From: Pseudomonas entomophila
GTDB lineage: Bacteria > Pseudomonadota > Gammaproteobacteria > Pseudomonadales > Pseudomonadaceae
Direction of reading: 5' to 3'
DNA: 64,000 bases
NCBI RefSeq assembly: GCF_029478665.1
Contig: NZ_JARPQB010000022.1
Span: 28,731-92,730, forward strand
A program made the translations under genes and the position numbers. Below the pieces are notes generated by a model. It had not been told where the DNA came from. It did not search any database and saw only the letters and a program-made list of their open reading frames with translations. Position 1 is the stretch's first letter; each line of letters opens with the position of its first letter. Below are positions 41,817-49,602 of this stretch, piece by piece.

Positions 41817-42722
41817 ATGAGCAGCCTCACTCAACCCGCCACCGCCTTCCACCACACCGCCGCCGATGGCTACCGTCTCGGAGGCTTTCGCTGGCGCCAT
41901 GCCACGCCCGACCGCCAGCGCCCGCTGGTGATCATCAATGCCGCCACCTCGGTGCGCTGCCGCTACTACACCCGTTTCGCCGACTATCTCTTCGCCCAGG
42001 GCTTCGATGTGCTGACCTACGACTACCGTGGCATTGGCGAGTCGCGCCCGGCATCGCTGCGCGGCTTCCAGGCCAGCTGGAGCGACTGGGGGCGGTTGGA
42101 TTTCGAGGCCATGCTGCAACTGGCCGCTGCCGAACACCCTGGCCAGCCGGTGCACGTGGTCGGGCACAGTTTCGGTGGTTGGGCGCTGGGGCTGGCGCCG
42201 TCCGCGGCGCAGGTCAGGCACGCGGTGCTGGTCGGCGCGCAGTTCGCCTACTGGCGCGACTACGCGGCGGACCAGCGCTGGCAACTGTTTGGCAAGTGGC
42301 ATGTGCTGATGCCGCTGCTGACGCGCGTGTTCGGTTACTTTCCGGGCAAGCGCCTCGGTTGGCTGGAGGACACTCCGGCAGGGGTGGTGCGTGACTGGAG
42401 CACCCGCACGCCACGCTACGAGCAGCGTCCCAGCGGTCGCTTGCTCGAAACGCCGCCGTTCGCCCAGGTGCGGGCCGCCACCCTGGCCATCAGCCTGACC
42501 GACGACCCGTTCGGCACGGTGGCCGCGACCGAGCGTCTGTTGGGCTATCTGGACGGTGCCGTGCGCAGGCACCTGCGGCTGGCGCCTGTGGATATCTCGG
42601 TCGAGGCGATCGGCCATTTCGCCTTTTTCCACGACCGTTTCCGCGAAAGCCTGTGGCCGATCGCATTGAGCTGGCTACAACAAGCCAATCTCCCCGCCAA
42701 GACCCCAGGCCGCGTCCTGTAG
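41817..42722 (+). CDS. Alpha/beta hydrolase
   Basis: The 301-aa product starts at ATG 41817 (MSSLTQPATAFHHTAADG) behind GGGAGCG. It has a serine-hydrolase core with GHSFGGWAL (nucleophile), LTYDYRGIGESRP and a C-terminal GHFAFFHDRFRE with the His. It resembles the YheT/COG4757-type hydrolases. The substrate is unknown. Its stop codon is provided by the following REP. Confidence 0.75.
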   Translation: MSSLTQPATAFHHTAADGYRLGGFRWRHATPDRQRPLVIINAATSVRCRYYTRFADYLFAQGFDVLTYDYRGIGESRPASLRGFQASWSDWGRLDFEAMLQLAAAEHPGQPVHVVGHSFGGWALGLAPSAAQVRHAVLVGAQFAYWRDYAADQRWQLFGKWHVLMPLLTRVFGYFPGKRLGWLEDTPAGVVRDWSTRTPRYEQRPSGRLLETPPFAQVRAATLAISLTDDPFGTVAATERLLGYLDGAVRRHLRLAPVDISVEAIGHFAFFHDRFRESLWPIALSWLQQANLPAKTPGRVL

Positions 42723-42803
42723 GAGCCAGCCTTGCTGGCGATGCAAGGCGCAGCCTTGCCTGCATCACACCGACGCTTTCGCCAGCAAGGCTGGCTCCTA
42801 CAG
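42717..42803. repeat. REP palindrome pair
   Basis: CTGTAGGAGCCAGCCTTGCT and AGCAAGGCTGGCTCCTACAG, inverted. The upstream hydrolase stop (TAG, 42720-42722) is in its first arm. Confidence 0.75.
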
Positions 42804-42817
42804 GTGGGCGTGCTTCT

Positions 42818-43159
42818 TCAGGCCAGGCGCGCCAGCGGTTGTGCAGCGAACTTCACACCAGCCAACCCATGCCTGATCAGCGCACGGATGTTGCCATGGT
42901 CGCTGCCCTCGGGCGTGGCCACCACGCTGCGGTAGTGCTCACCGAAGGCCAGCAGCGCTTCCTGGTCGCTCAACCCTTCCAGCAGGGCCAGGCCCAAGGT
43001 CTTGCACGAGCCCTCGTTCTGCCCGGCGGCATTGTGCACATCGCCGTTGTCGAAGGCCTGGGGCTGGTAGCTGTAGTGGGTGGCAACGAAGGCCAGGGTG
43101 TCGGCAAACACATGCTCGCCGCTGGCGAGGCTGCTGCGCAGGGTGTTCAGGTCAGTCAC
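42818..43159 (-). CDS. HopJ-type protein (GTG start)
   Basis: The 113-aa product is read from GTG at 43159 behind AAGGAAAACCCC. It shows the HopJ pattern: FADTLAFVATHYSYQPQAFDNG split by a turn, NAAGQNEGSCKTL, and HGNIRALIRHGL. HopJ was first listed as a Pseudomonas syringae type III effector, but homologues are widespread in strains without that system, so the role is probably housekeeping. It overlaps the DUF1244 gene by 8 bp in the folM operon. Confidence 0.85.
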   Translation of the reverse strand: MTDLNTLRSSLASGEHVFADTLAFVATHYSYQPQAFDNGDVHNAAGQNEGSCKTLGLALLEGLSDQEALLAFGEHYRSVVATPEGSDHGNIRALIRHGLAGVKFAAQPLARLA

Positions 43160-43448
43160 GGGGTTTTCCTTGTTCGAACGCCGCTTGCTGCTCGGCGCTG
43201 GCTTCTTTCTGGTGGAGGGCTTTCCAGTCGTTGTAGGGCATGCCGTACACCTGCTCGCGGGCATCGTCCAGGCTCAGTTCGATCTGGCGATCGTCGGCGG
43301 CGGCCTTGAGCCATTTCGACAGGCAGTTGCGGCAGAAGCCGGACAGGTTCATCAGGTCGATGTTCTGCACGTCGGTGCGTTTTTGCAGGTGGTCGACCAG
43401 GCGCCGGAACGCGGCGGCTTCGAGCTCGAGCTGTTGTTGCGGGGTCAT
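43152..43448 (-). CDS. DUF1244 family protein
   Basis: The 98-aa product has the conserved MNLSGFCRNCLSKWLKAA and YGMPYNDWKALHQ motifs of DUF1244, with a Cys pair that may bind metal. Function unknown. It lies 9 bp after folM and overlaps hopJ by 8 bp, so the three are co-transcribed. Confidence 0.9.
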   Translation of the reverse strand: MTPQQQLELEAAAFRRLVDHLQKRTDVQNIDLMNLSGFCRNCLSKWLKAAADDRQIELSLDDAREQVYGMPYNDWKALHQKEASAEQQAAFEQGKPRD

Positions 43449-43457
43449 GGGCGTCTC

Positions 43458-44150
43458 TCAGGTCATGCGGTTCTTCAGATGGCGGCCACCGTTGATGACC
43501 AGCTGGCTGCCGGTGCTGTACTGGCTTTCCAGCAGGAACAGCACGGCGTCGATCAGCGGGCGGGCGCCGGGTTCGAATTCGAGCAGGGCTTTCTTCAGCG
43601 TCTGCTGGCGGTACTGCTCGTCGCCACCTTCCTTGAGAATGAGCAGGCCCGGCAGGATACCGTTGACGCGTACCTTGGGCGCGTACTTTTCGGCGAACGA
43701 CAGCACCATGTTCTGCAAGGCGGCCTTGGTGGCCGCATAGCCGATATGGCTCTTGCTGCCGCGCGAGGAGGTCTCGTCGCAGATATGGATGATGTCGGCC
43801 TTGTCCACCTTGGCCAGCAGCTCGCCGAGCGCCAGGTTGAGGTGGTAGGGCGCCTCGACGTGCAGGCGGAACATGGTGTCGAGGTTGTCGAGGCCGTCGT
43901 CGAGCCACAGCGAGGCGTTGTGGATGATCGCGCGCAGGCCGTCGTAGTGGCTGTGCAGGTGGTCGATCAGGGCCTGGCGGTCGGCGGCTTGTGTCAGGTC
44001 GGCCTGGAACTGGCGGATGTTCGGGTGCGGCGCCTGCGGGTGCAGGCTGCGGCTGGCGCTGACCACCGTATGGCCGGCCTGTGCCAGCTCAAGGGCCAGG
44101 GCCAGCCCGACGCGCTGGCTGGCTCCGGTGATGAGGATTGGGCTGTTCAT
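43458..44150 (-). CDS. folM: Dihydromonapterin reductase FolM (SDR)
   Basis: The 230-aa product is read from ATG 44150 (MNSPILITGASQRVGLALAL). It has the SDR glycine motif, the IIHNAS motif and an intact YxxxK (GYAATKAAL). FolM reduces dihydromonapterin to tetrahydromonapterin and has weak dihydrofolate reductase activity. In Pseudomonas it is commonly near DUF1244, HopJ and a flavodoxin gene, as here. The molybdopterin or phenylalanine hydroxylase cofactor link is known from relatives. Confidence 0.85.
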   Translation of the reverse strand: MNSPILITGASQRVGLALALELAQAGHTVVSASRSLHPQAPHPNIRQFQADLTQAADRQALIDHLHSHYDGLRAIIHNASLWLDDGLDNLDTMFRLHVEAPYHLNLALGELLAKVDKADIIHICDETSSRGSKSHIGYAATKAALQNMVLSFAEKYAPKVRVNGILPGLLILKEGGDEQYRQQTLKKALLEFEPGARPLIDAVLFLLESQYSTGSQLVINGGRHLKNRMT

Positions 44151-44227
44151 GTGCGGGGTGGTCTGTTCGTCTGTCCGTGCGTGATGCCCCAGCATACCCG
44201 AACTGCGCGGCCTTGCGAGCCCGCGCC

Positions 44228-44788
44228 TCAGCGGCTGCGCAGGCCCGTAGGGCGCTCTTGCTCCGGGCGTGGGGCCGGGTTCAGCCAGCCGGCCAGCAAG
44301 CGGGTCGACAGGGGGATGAACAGGTACACCATGACCGGCGTCAGGGCCAGGGTGCTGATCAATACCCGGGGCAGCAGGTCCAGTGGCGCCAGCCAGTGGC
44401 CGAACAGCAGGTTGAACAGCAGCGAGACCGGGAAGAACGCCAGCCAGATGGCCGTGGCCTGCTTCCAGCGTGGTGGTTTTTGCACCATGTTGGTGCCGAA
44501 CCAGTCGTCGATGCCGCTCACGCGCTTCTCTTTGGGGCGTTCGAACAGGCCGTCGCCGCGTTGCAGCCAGGCGCGGCGCGAGGCGGAATGCTCCCAGGCG
44601 TGCAGCGTGTGTTCGTTGGTGAAGCGGAAGATGATCTGGAACTCATCGCCGTCGGTGGGCGGGGCGAGGATGCCCGAGCCGAGATAGCCGGGGAAGTCGG
44701 TGGCCAGTTGCTCGCCTTCGTGCAGCCAGGCCAGCAGGTCCTGGTAGCGGCCGTGGGCGGCGCAGGCGTGCTTGCAAGAATCGGGCAC
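44228..44788 (-). CDS. Antibiotic biosynthesis monooxygenase (ABM)-like protein with membrane C-terminus
   Basis: The 186-aa product is read from GTG at 44788, the only usable start because TAA lies two codons upstream. The first ~95 residues look like an ABM ferredoxin-like domain (GYLGSGILAPPTDGDEFQII split by a turn, FRFTNEHTLHAWEHSASRRAW split similarly). The last ~80 residues have two or three membrane segments. The start PDSCKHACAAHGRYQDLL appears to lack the first beta strand usual in this family, so a small frameshift or an alternative start is possible. Confidence 0.7.
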   Translation of the reverse strand: MPDSCKHACAAHGRYQDLLAWLHEGEQLATDFPGYLGSGILAPPTDGDEFQIIFRFTNEHTLHAWEHSASRRAWLQRGDGLFERPKEKRVSGIDDWFGTNMVQKPPRWKQATAIWLAFFPVSLLFNLLFGHWLAPLDLLPRVLISTLALTPVMVYLFIPLSTRLLAGWLNPAPRPEQERPTGLRSR

Positions 44789-44839
44789 GGATTATCGCCG
44801 ATCGATCATGACCGGTCAGTTTCAGCCGAGGGGTGGTGG

Positions 44840-45463
44840 TCAGACCGCGATGGGCGCCTGGGCGTGCAGCTCGGGGTGGGCCTGGCGATGGGCCTGCAGG
44901 ATGTACTCGCGCAGGCGCTCGATCTCTTCGGCGGGGCTGTGCGACAAGTCATAGGCCGCCAGCCGTGGGCCGATGCGCCGGCGCAGGGTGCCGTGCAGGC
45001 CGATTGCCGGGATGCCCTCGGGGGCGAAGTGCAGGTCGAACTGTGCAGGGGCCGTGCTGCGGTCGCGCACTTCCAGCAACACGCCCTTGAACGAGATGTC
45101 GCGCACCCACAGCGCGCTTTGTTGGTGGTGATCGTCCAGCAGTGGCGCGGGTTGTTCCAGCGACAGGCGCCAGGGCCGCAGCATGGGGCCATCTTCGTAG
45201 ATGTCCGGCGAACCCAGTTGCAGGTGCAGGGCGTGGAATTCGTCCTCGACCAGTTGCAGCGGGAAGCTCAATTGCTGGTTGTTGAAGCTGGCCTGCAGCG
45301 TGACTTGTTCGTTGGCCACCAGGCGGGTGAGCAGGTCCTTGAGACGACGGTCGCCGTTGACCAGCAGGCTCGACATGGGGTCGGCCAGGTTCAACTGGGG
45401 CGAATGCTGCATGTCCTGGATGAAGTCCAGCTCGTCCTGGGAGAGGAGGGCGTCTGCTTGCAT
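44840..45463 (-). CDS. PilZ-domain protein
   Basis: The 207-aa product is read from ATG 45463 (MQADALLSQDELDFIQDMQ). Its C-terminal half contains a PilZ-like core (ALWVRDISFKGVLLEVRD, then DLHFAPEGIPAIGLHG), though the classic RxxxR is not obvious. PilZ proteins bind cyclic di-GMP. The N-terminal half resembles a YcgR-like module. It is divergent from the flavodoxin gene. Confidence 0.65.
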   Translation of the reverse strand: MQADALLSQDELDFIQDMQHSPQLNLADPMSSLLVNGDRRLKDLLTRLVANEQVTLQASFNNQQLSFPLQLVEDEFHALHLQLGSPDIYEDGPMLRPWRLSLEQPAPLLDDHHQQSALWVRDISFKGVLLEVRDRSTAPAQFDLHFAPEGIPAIGLHGTLRRRIGPRLAAYDLSHSPAEEIERLREYILQAHRQAHPELHAQAPIAV

Positions 45464-45658
45464 GGTCGAACTCGAAGGGGCGATCGATATGGGCGATTTC
45501 TTCACGGCGATGGACCGCGGTGCATGGGCTTGGTTCACGCCACTGGTCGGATCGCGGTTCGATCCGACGGGTGCCTGTGACTTTTGGCGGAGGCGGCCTT
45601 TTGCCACTGTCGGATGCTAGTATCCTACGTTTTCACTCAGTTTCGGAATCCTCACCCG

Positions 45659-46108
45659 ATGAAAGTCGCCATTATTTCCGGTTCGGTGTATGGCACCGCC
45701 GAAGAAGTCGCCCGTCACGCCGAGTCCCTGCTCAAGGCGGCAGGCCTTGAAGCCTGGCACGCCTCCCGTGCCACGTTGCAGGATCTCGAGGGGTTTGCCC
45801 CCGAAGCGCTGCTGGCCGTGACCTCGACCACCGGCATGGGCGAGCTGCCGGACAACCTGATGCCGCTGTTCAGCGCCATCCGCGACACCCTGCCAGCGGC
45901 CTGGCGTGGGCTGCCGGGCGCGGTGATCGGCCTGGGCGATTCGAGTTATGGCGATACCTATTGCGGTGGCGGCGAGCAGATGCGCGAGTTGTTCGCCGAG
46001 CTGGGGGTGCGGGAGGTGTTGCCGATGTTGAGGCTCGATGCCAGCGAGACGGTGACGCCGGAAACCGATGCCGAGCCGTGGTTGGCGGAGTTCGCGGCAG
46101 CGCTGTAG
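45659..46108 (+). CDS. Flavodoxin (MioC/short-chain type)
   Basis: The 149-aa product starts MKVAIISGSVYGTAEEVARH, with the FMN phosphate loop (SGSVYGTAE), TSTTGMGELPDN and GDSSYGDTYCGGGEQ. It is a low-potential electron carrier. Its last ~20 codons are copied in a tandem duplication just downstream, and a REP element begins at the stop codon. Confidence 0.85.
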   Translation: MKVAIISGSVYGTAEEVARHAESLLKAAGLEAWHASRATLQDLEGFAPEALLAVTSTTGMGELPDNLMPLFSAIRDTLPAAWRGLPGAVIGLGDSSYGDTYCGGGEQMRELFAELGVREVLPMLRLDASETVTPETDAEPWLAEFAAAL

Positions 46109-46207
46109 GAGCGGCTTCAGCCGCGATGGCGGCATCGCGGTACCTGGCACCCGCTTTGCGGGTGATCGCGGCTGAAGCCGCTCCTACGGAGGGCGAGCCA
46201 AATCAGT
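46046..46207 (+). repeat. Tandem duplication, unit 1 (flavodoxin 3' end plus REP)
   Basis: This unit spans the last ~20 codons of the flavodoxin gene, a REP pair (46103-46187) and GAGGGCGAGCCAAATCA. It is followed directly by unit 2, which starts with the same GAGACGGTGACGCCGG. Confidence 0.85.
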
Positions 46208-46356
46208 GAGACGGTGACGCCGGAAACCGATGCCGAGCCGTGGTTGGCGGGCGCTGTAGGAGCGGCTTCAGCCGCGATGCAGGCAACGCGGTGTCAGGCA
46301 CCCGCTTTGCGGGTGATCGCGGCTGAAGCCGCTCCTACAAGGGGCGAGCCAAATCA
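46208..46356 (+). repeat. Tandem duplication, unit 2
   Basis: It repeats unit 1 with a ~10-bp deletion before GCGCTGTAGG and a few substitutions, and includes a second REP pair (46254-46339). The end of unit 2 supplies the stop codon of the convergent LysR gene at 46354. Confidence 0.85.
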
Positions 46357-47232
46357 ACGGGGTTCCCGCAGCAACGCCAGCCACGCCTGCGCCGCCCGCG
46401 ACAGATAAGCCCCCCGCCGCCAGATGAAGGCGATATCCCACTTCAGGTAATCCGGCGCCCGCAACGGCAGGCGCACCACCCCGGGCCGCTCCAGCGCCCG
46501 CGCCACGATGGCCGGCAACAACACCACGCCCTGGCCCGCCGCCACCAGCGCGGCAAGAAAGTCCGCCTGGCCACTGCGCCCGCCTTCCTTCGGCGTGAAC
46601 CCCACCTGCTGGCAAGCGCTGAGCAAGCGATCATTGAGCACGAAGCTGCGCTGGTACAGCAGGAACGGCGTATCGGCCAGTTGCCCCAGCTCGACCTCGA
46701 CCCGCCCGGCCAAGGCATGATCGGCCGGCAGCAGGGCTTCCAGCGCCTCGTTGCAGAATGGCTGGCAGTCGAACGCCGGATCGCTTGGTGTCAGGCTGCC
46801 GCCCAGCTCCAGCTCACCGCTCCTGACCGCCTGCTCGACCATGCGACTGCCGCCTTCGAGCAAATGCACGCTGATATTCGGGTAGCGACGCCGGTATTCG
46901 GCGAACAACCCGGCGAACAGTGCATCGCTGCCGAGTAGCGGCAGGCCGAGGCGCAGCTCGCCGCGAGCCAGCTGGCCGAGGTCGTCCAGTTCGTTGAGCA
47001 ACTCCTGACGCTGGCGCATCAACGCTTCGCCGCGCTGCAGGACGATGCGTCCGGCGGCGGTCAGGTGCAGCTGCGAGCCTTGCCGCTCCAGCAAGGGCTG
47101 GCCGATGGCCTGTTCCAGCTGAGCGACCTGCTTGCTCACCGCCGACTGGCTGATGTGCAAGGTGCTCGCCGCCTGGGTGAAACCACCCCGATTAACGACT
47201 TCGATGAAACTGCGCAGCTGTTTGAATTCCAT
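46354..47232 (-). CDS. LysR-type regulator (CidR-like)
   Basis: The 292-aa product is read from ATG 47232 (MEFKQLRSFIEVVNRGGFTQ); an ATG three codons upstream is possible. It has the LysR helix-turn-helix (SQSAVSKQVAQLEQAIG) and a full effector domain. It is divergent from the cidA-like gene, as CidR is from cidAB, and a dyad lies at the start. CidR-type regulators respond to acetate or weak acid stress; the effector here is inferred. Confidence 0.8.
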   Translation of the reverse strand: MEFKQLRSFIEVVNRGGFTQAASTLHISQSAVSKQVAQLEQAIGQPLLERQGSQLHLTAAGRIVLQRGEALMRQRQELLNELDDLGQLARGELRLGLPLLGSDALFAGLFAEYRRRYPNISVHLLEGGSRMVEQAVRSGELELGGSLTPSDPAFDCQPFCNEALEALLPADHALAGRVEVELGQLADTPFLLYQRSFVLNDRLLSACQQVGFTPKEGGRSGQADFLAALVAAGQGVVLLPAIVARALERPGVVRLPLRAPDYLKWDIAFIWRRGAYLSRAAQAWLALLREPR

Positions 47233-47238
47233 GGTCAC

Positions 47239-47255
47239 CATTCCATTTTGGAATG
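47239..47255. promoter_or_regulatory. Dyad at the LysR/cidA intergenic region
   Basis: CATTCC-ATTTT-GGAATG is a perfect 6-bp dyad immediately upstream of the LysR start and 79 bp before cidA. It is a candidate LysR binding site. Confidence 0.45.
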
Positions 47256-47333
47256 CCGATCAGTCTAGCAATTCGCTTCTGGCCTGGCTGGCCGAATTCT
47301 ACAATGGGCACGTTGTCGAGGACCCCCCCGCCC

Positions 47334-47720
47334 ATGAATGCCGAATTACTCAAGAAAACCCTTCGCCTGCTCGCCGAGCTGGCGGTGCTGCTCGCCCTGT
47401 TCCTGATCGGTGGCCAACTCGCCGCCTGGCTCGCCTGGCCGATCCCTGGCGGCGTGATGGGCCTGGCCCTGCTGCTGGCGCTGTTTGCCACTGGCGTGGT
47501 CAGGCCCGCCACCTTGCAACTGGGCGCCAAGTGGCTGATGGCCGAGATGCTGTTGTTTTTCATCCCGGCGCTGATGAGCCTGCTGGACTACGGCAGCCTG
47601 CTGCGCAGTGAAGGCTGGCGCATCCTGCTGGTGATCGCCGTGAGCACCCTGCTGGTGATGGTGGTCACCGCGGTGACCGTGGAGCTGGTGTGCCGTTGGA
47701 GGTTGCGCCATGAGCCTTGA
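47334..47720 (+). CDS. cidA: CidA/LrgA-family holin-like protein
   Basis: The 128-aa product is almost entirely membrane segments, with the family motif LIGGQLAAWLAWPIPGGVMG. CidA/LrgA proteins modulate murein hydrolase activity or export metabolites such as pyruvate with their CidB/LrgB partner. The ATG at 47334 is used; no strong ribosome binding site is visible in the C-rich upstream. It overlaps the next gene by 11 bp. Confidence 0.85.
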   Translation: MNAELLKKTLRLLAELAVLLALFLIGGQLAAWLAWPIPGGVMGLALLLALFATGVVRPATLQLGAKWLMAEMLLFFIPALMSLLDYGSLLRSEGWRILLVIAVSTLLVMVVTAVTVELVCRWRLRHEP

Positions 47721-48396
47721 GCCCATGCCGGTGTTCTGGCTTGTGCTGACCCTGGCGGCCTATCTCGGTAGCCGCTGGCTGTACCGGCGCAGCGGACGCT
47801 ACCTGCTGTCGCCGTTGATCCTGGTGCCGGCCCTGTTGCTGGCGGTGGCCGTGCCGCTGCACACCGCCTACGCCGAATACGCCCGCAACACCCATTGGCT
47901 GATGGGGGTGCTGGGCCCGGTGACCGTGGCCTTCGCGGTGCCGATCTGGCAGCAGCGGAAAATGCTGGCCCGGCACTGGCCGGCGCTGCTGGTGGGCATG
48001 CTGGCCGGCAGCGTGGCGTCGATCGGCAGTTCGTGGGTACTGGCGCACCTGCTGGCGCTGGACGAGTCGGTCAGCCTGTCGCTGCTGCCGCGCTCGATCA
48101 CCACGCCGTTCGCCATGCCGGTGGCCCAGGACCTGGGCGGCGTGCCGGAACTGACCGCGGTGTTCGTGATGTTCACCGGGGTGCTGGGCGCGCTGTTTGG
48201 CGGCGTGCTGCTGCGCTGGCTGCCGCTGCGCACGGCGCTGGCCCGTGGCGCGCTGTTCGGGGTAGGCGCCCATGGCGCGGGCGTGAGCCGGGCCCAGGAA
48301 GTGGGGCGCGAGGAGGGTTCGGTGGCCGGGTTGGTCATGGTCCTGACCGGCTTGCTCAACCTGTTGGCCGCACCGCTGCTGGTCATGCTGCTCTGA
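47710..48396 (+). CDS. cidB: CidB/LrgB-family membrane protein
   Basis: The 228-aa product has about seven membrane segments and the LrgB motifs LLPRSITTPFAMPVAQDLGG and ARGALFGVGAHGAGVSRAQE. It is the partner of the CidA-like protein and is translationally coupled to it. The pair probably affects programmed lysis or pyruvate/acetate handling. Confidence 0.9.
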   Translation: MSLEPMPVFWLVLTLAAYLGSRWLYRRSGRYLLSPLILVPALLLAVAVPLHTAYAEYARNTHWLMGVLGPVTVAFAVPIWQQRKMLARHWPALLVGMLAGSVASIGSSWVLAHLLALDESVSLSLLPRSITTPFAMPVAQDLGGVPELTAVFVMFTGVLGALFGGVLLRWLPLRTALARGALFGVGAHGAGVSRAQEVGREEGSVAGLVMVLTGLLNLLAAPLLVMLL

Positions 48397-48581
48397 CCGT
48401 TCGTGCCACTGACTCGCACGGTCATCAGGCTGGCTGCCAAGGCAACTTATCACCTTCGTAGGGGCTTCTAGACTGTGCCTCGACATAGAGAGCACATGCA
48501 TGTGCCGAGGTGACTTGCAATGAACGCAGCCTTGCCCTATTCCGACACTCATTCCGACACTTACACACCGGGACGACCGTG

Positions 48582-49487
48582 ATGCCTCTGGCAGAGATTC
48601 CATTGTGCGTCTGGCGTACCCGGAGCAGGAGTTTCAGCTTCCAAGGCCAGAGCATCCGCTACTGGACGGCAGGGCAAGGAGAGCCACTGCTACTGCTTCA
48701 CGGTTTCCCCACCGCCAGCTGGGATTGGCACTACCTGTGGGCACCGCTAACCCAACGCTACCGCGTGGTGGCTTGCGACATGCTGGGCTTCGGCGATTCG
48801 GCCAAGCCCCCGGACCACGACTACAGCCTGCTGGAACAGGCCGACCTGCAACAGGCGCTGCTCGCCCACCTGCAGATCGACCAGCCTGTGCACCTGCTGG
48901 CCCACGATTACGGTGGCAGCGTGGCCCAGGAGTTGCTGGCACGGCATCATGAGCAGCGTCTTGCGATCGCCAGCTGCGTGTTTCTCAACAGCGGGCTGTT
49001 CCCGGAAAGCTGCCGGGTGCTGCTGATTCAGAAACTGTTGCTCAGCCGCCTGGGCTGGCTGGTCGGGCGCTCGTTCGGGCGCGACGACCTGGTGCGCAAT
49101 GTCACCCAGGTCTACGGGCCCTGCACGCACCCGAGCGAGAGTGCCCTGGATGACTACTGGAGTCTGATCGCCGCCAATCACGGCCCGCGAATCCTGCACA
49201 AACTCATCAATTTCCTGCCCGAACGTCGGGCCCAGCGTGAACGCTGGGTCAGCGCCTTGCAGCGCGCGAGCGTGCCGCTACGCTTCATCAATGGCGCGGT
49301 AGACCCGTTGTCGGGCGCGCACATGGTCGAGCGTTACCGACAGGTGGTGCCGGAGCCGGACACCGTCGTGCTGCAGGGGATCGGCCATTACCCGCACACC
49401 GAGGCGCCGGTGCAGGTGTTGCGCCATTACCTGGCGTTTCGTGAACAGCCGTTGTGTTTCATCCCGCAGAAGGTTGCCTGGTCGTGA
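48582..49487 (+). CDS. Haloalkane dehalogenase-like alpha/beta hydrolase (Asp nucleophile)
   Basis: The 301-aa product starts at ATG 48582 (MPLAEIPLCVWRTRSRSF). The nucleophile elbow reads AHDYGGSVAQ with Asp in place of Ser, as in haloalkane dehalogenases and epoxide hydrolases. LLHGFPTASWDW provides the oxyanion region, INGAVDPLSG the acid and GIGHYPHTEAP the His. The halide-binding Trp after the nucleophile is Gly here, so epoxide hydrolysis or another esterase reaction may be more likely. It stands alone. Confidence 0.75.
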   Translation: MPLAEIPLCVWRTRSRSFSFQGQSIRYWTAGQGEPLLLLHGFPTASWDWHYLWAPLTQRYRVVACDMLGFGDSAKPPDHDYSLLEQADLQQALLAHLQIDQPVHLLAHDYGGSVAQELLARHHEQRLAIASCVFLNSGLFPESCRVLLIQKLLLSRLGWLVGRSFGRDDLVRNVTQVYGPCTHPSESALDDYWSLIAANHGPRILHKLINFLPERRAQRERWVSALQRASVPLRFINGAVDPLSGAHMVERYRQVVPEPDTVVLQGIGHYPHTEAPVQVLRHYLAFREQPLCFIPQKVAWS

Positions 49488-49602
49488 CCGGACGAACATC
49501 GCCGGGCGTTATCGCCCGGCATTCGCCACGGTGGGCTTGATTGCCCGGCGCCCATGGCAGGCGGAGACTGGTTGCATCCATCCATTGCCTGGAGCCCTGA
49601 GC

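Noticed and set aside
46103..46339. Repeats that could be mistaken for a short CRISPR array
   Set aside because: They are two REP pairs inside a tandem duplication; there are no regular spacers and no cas genes.
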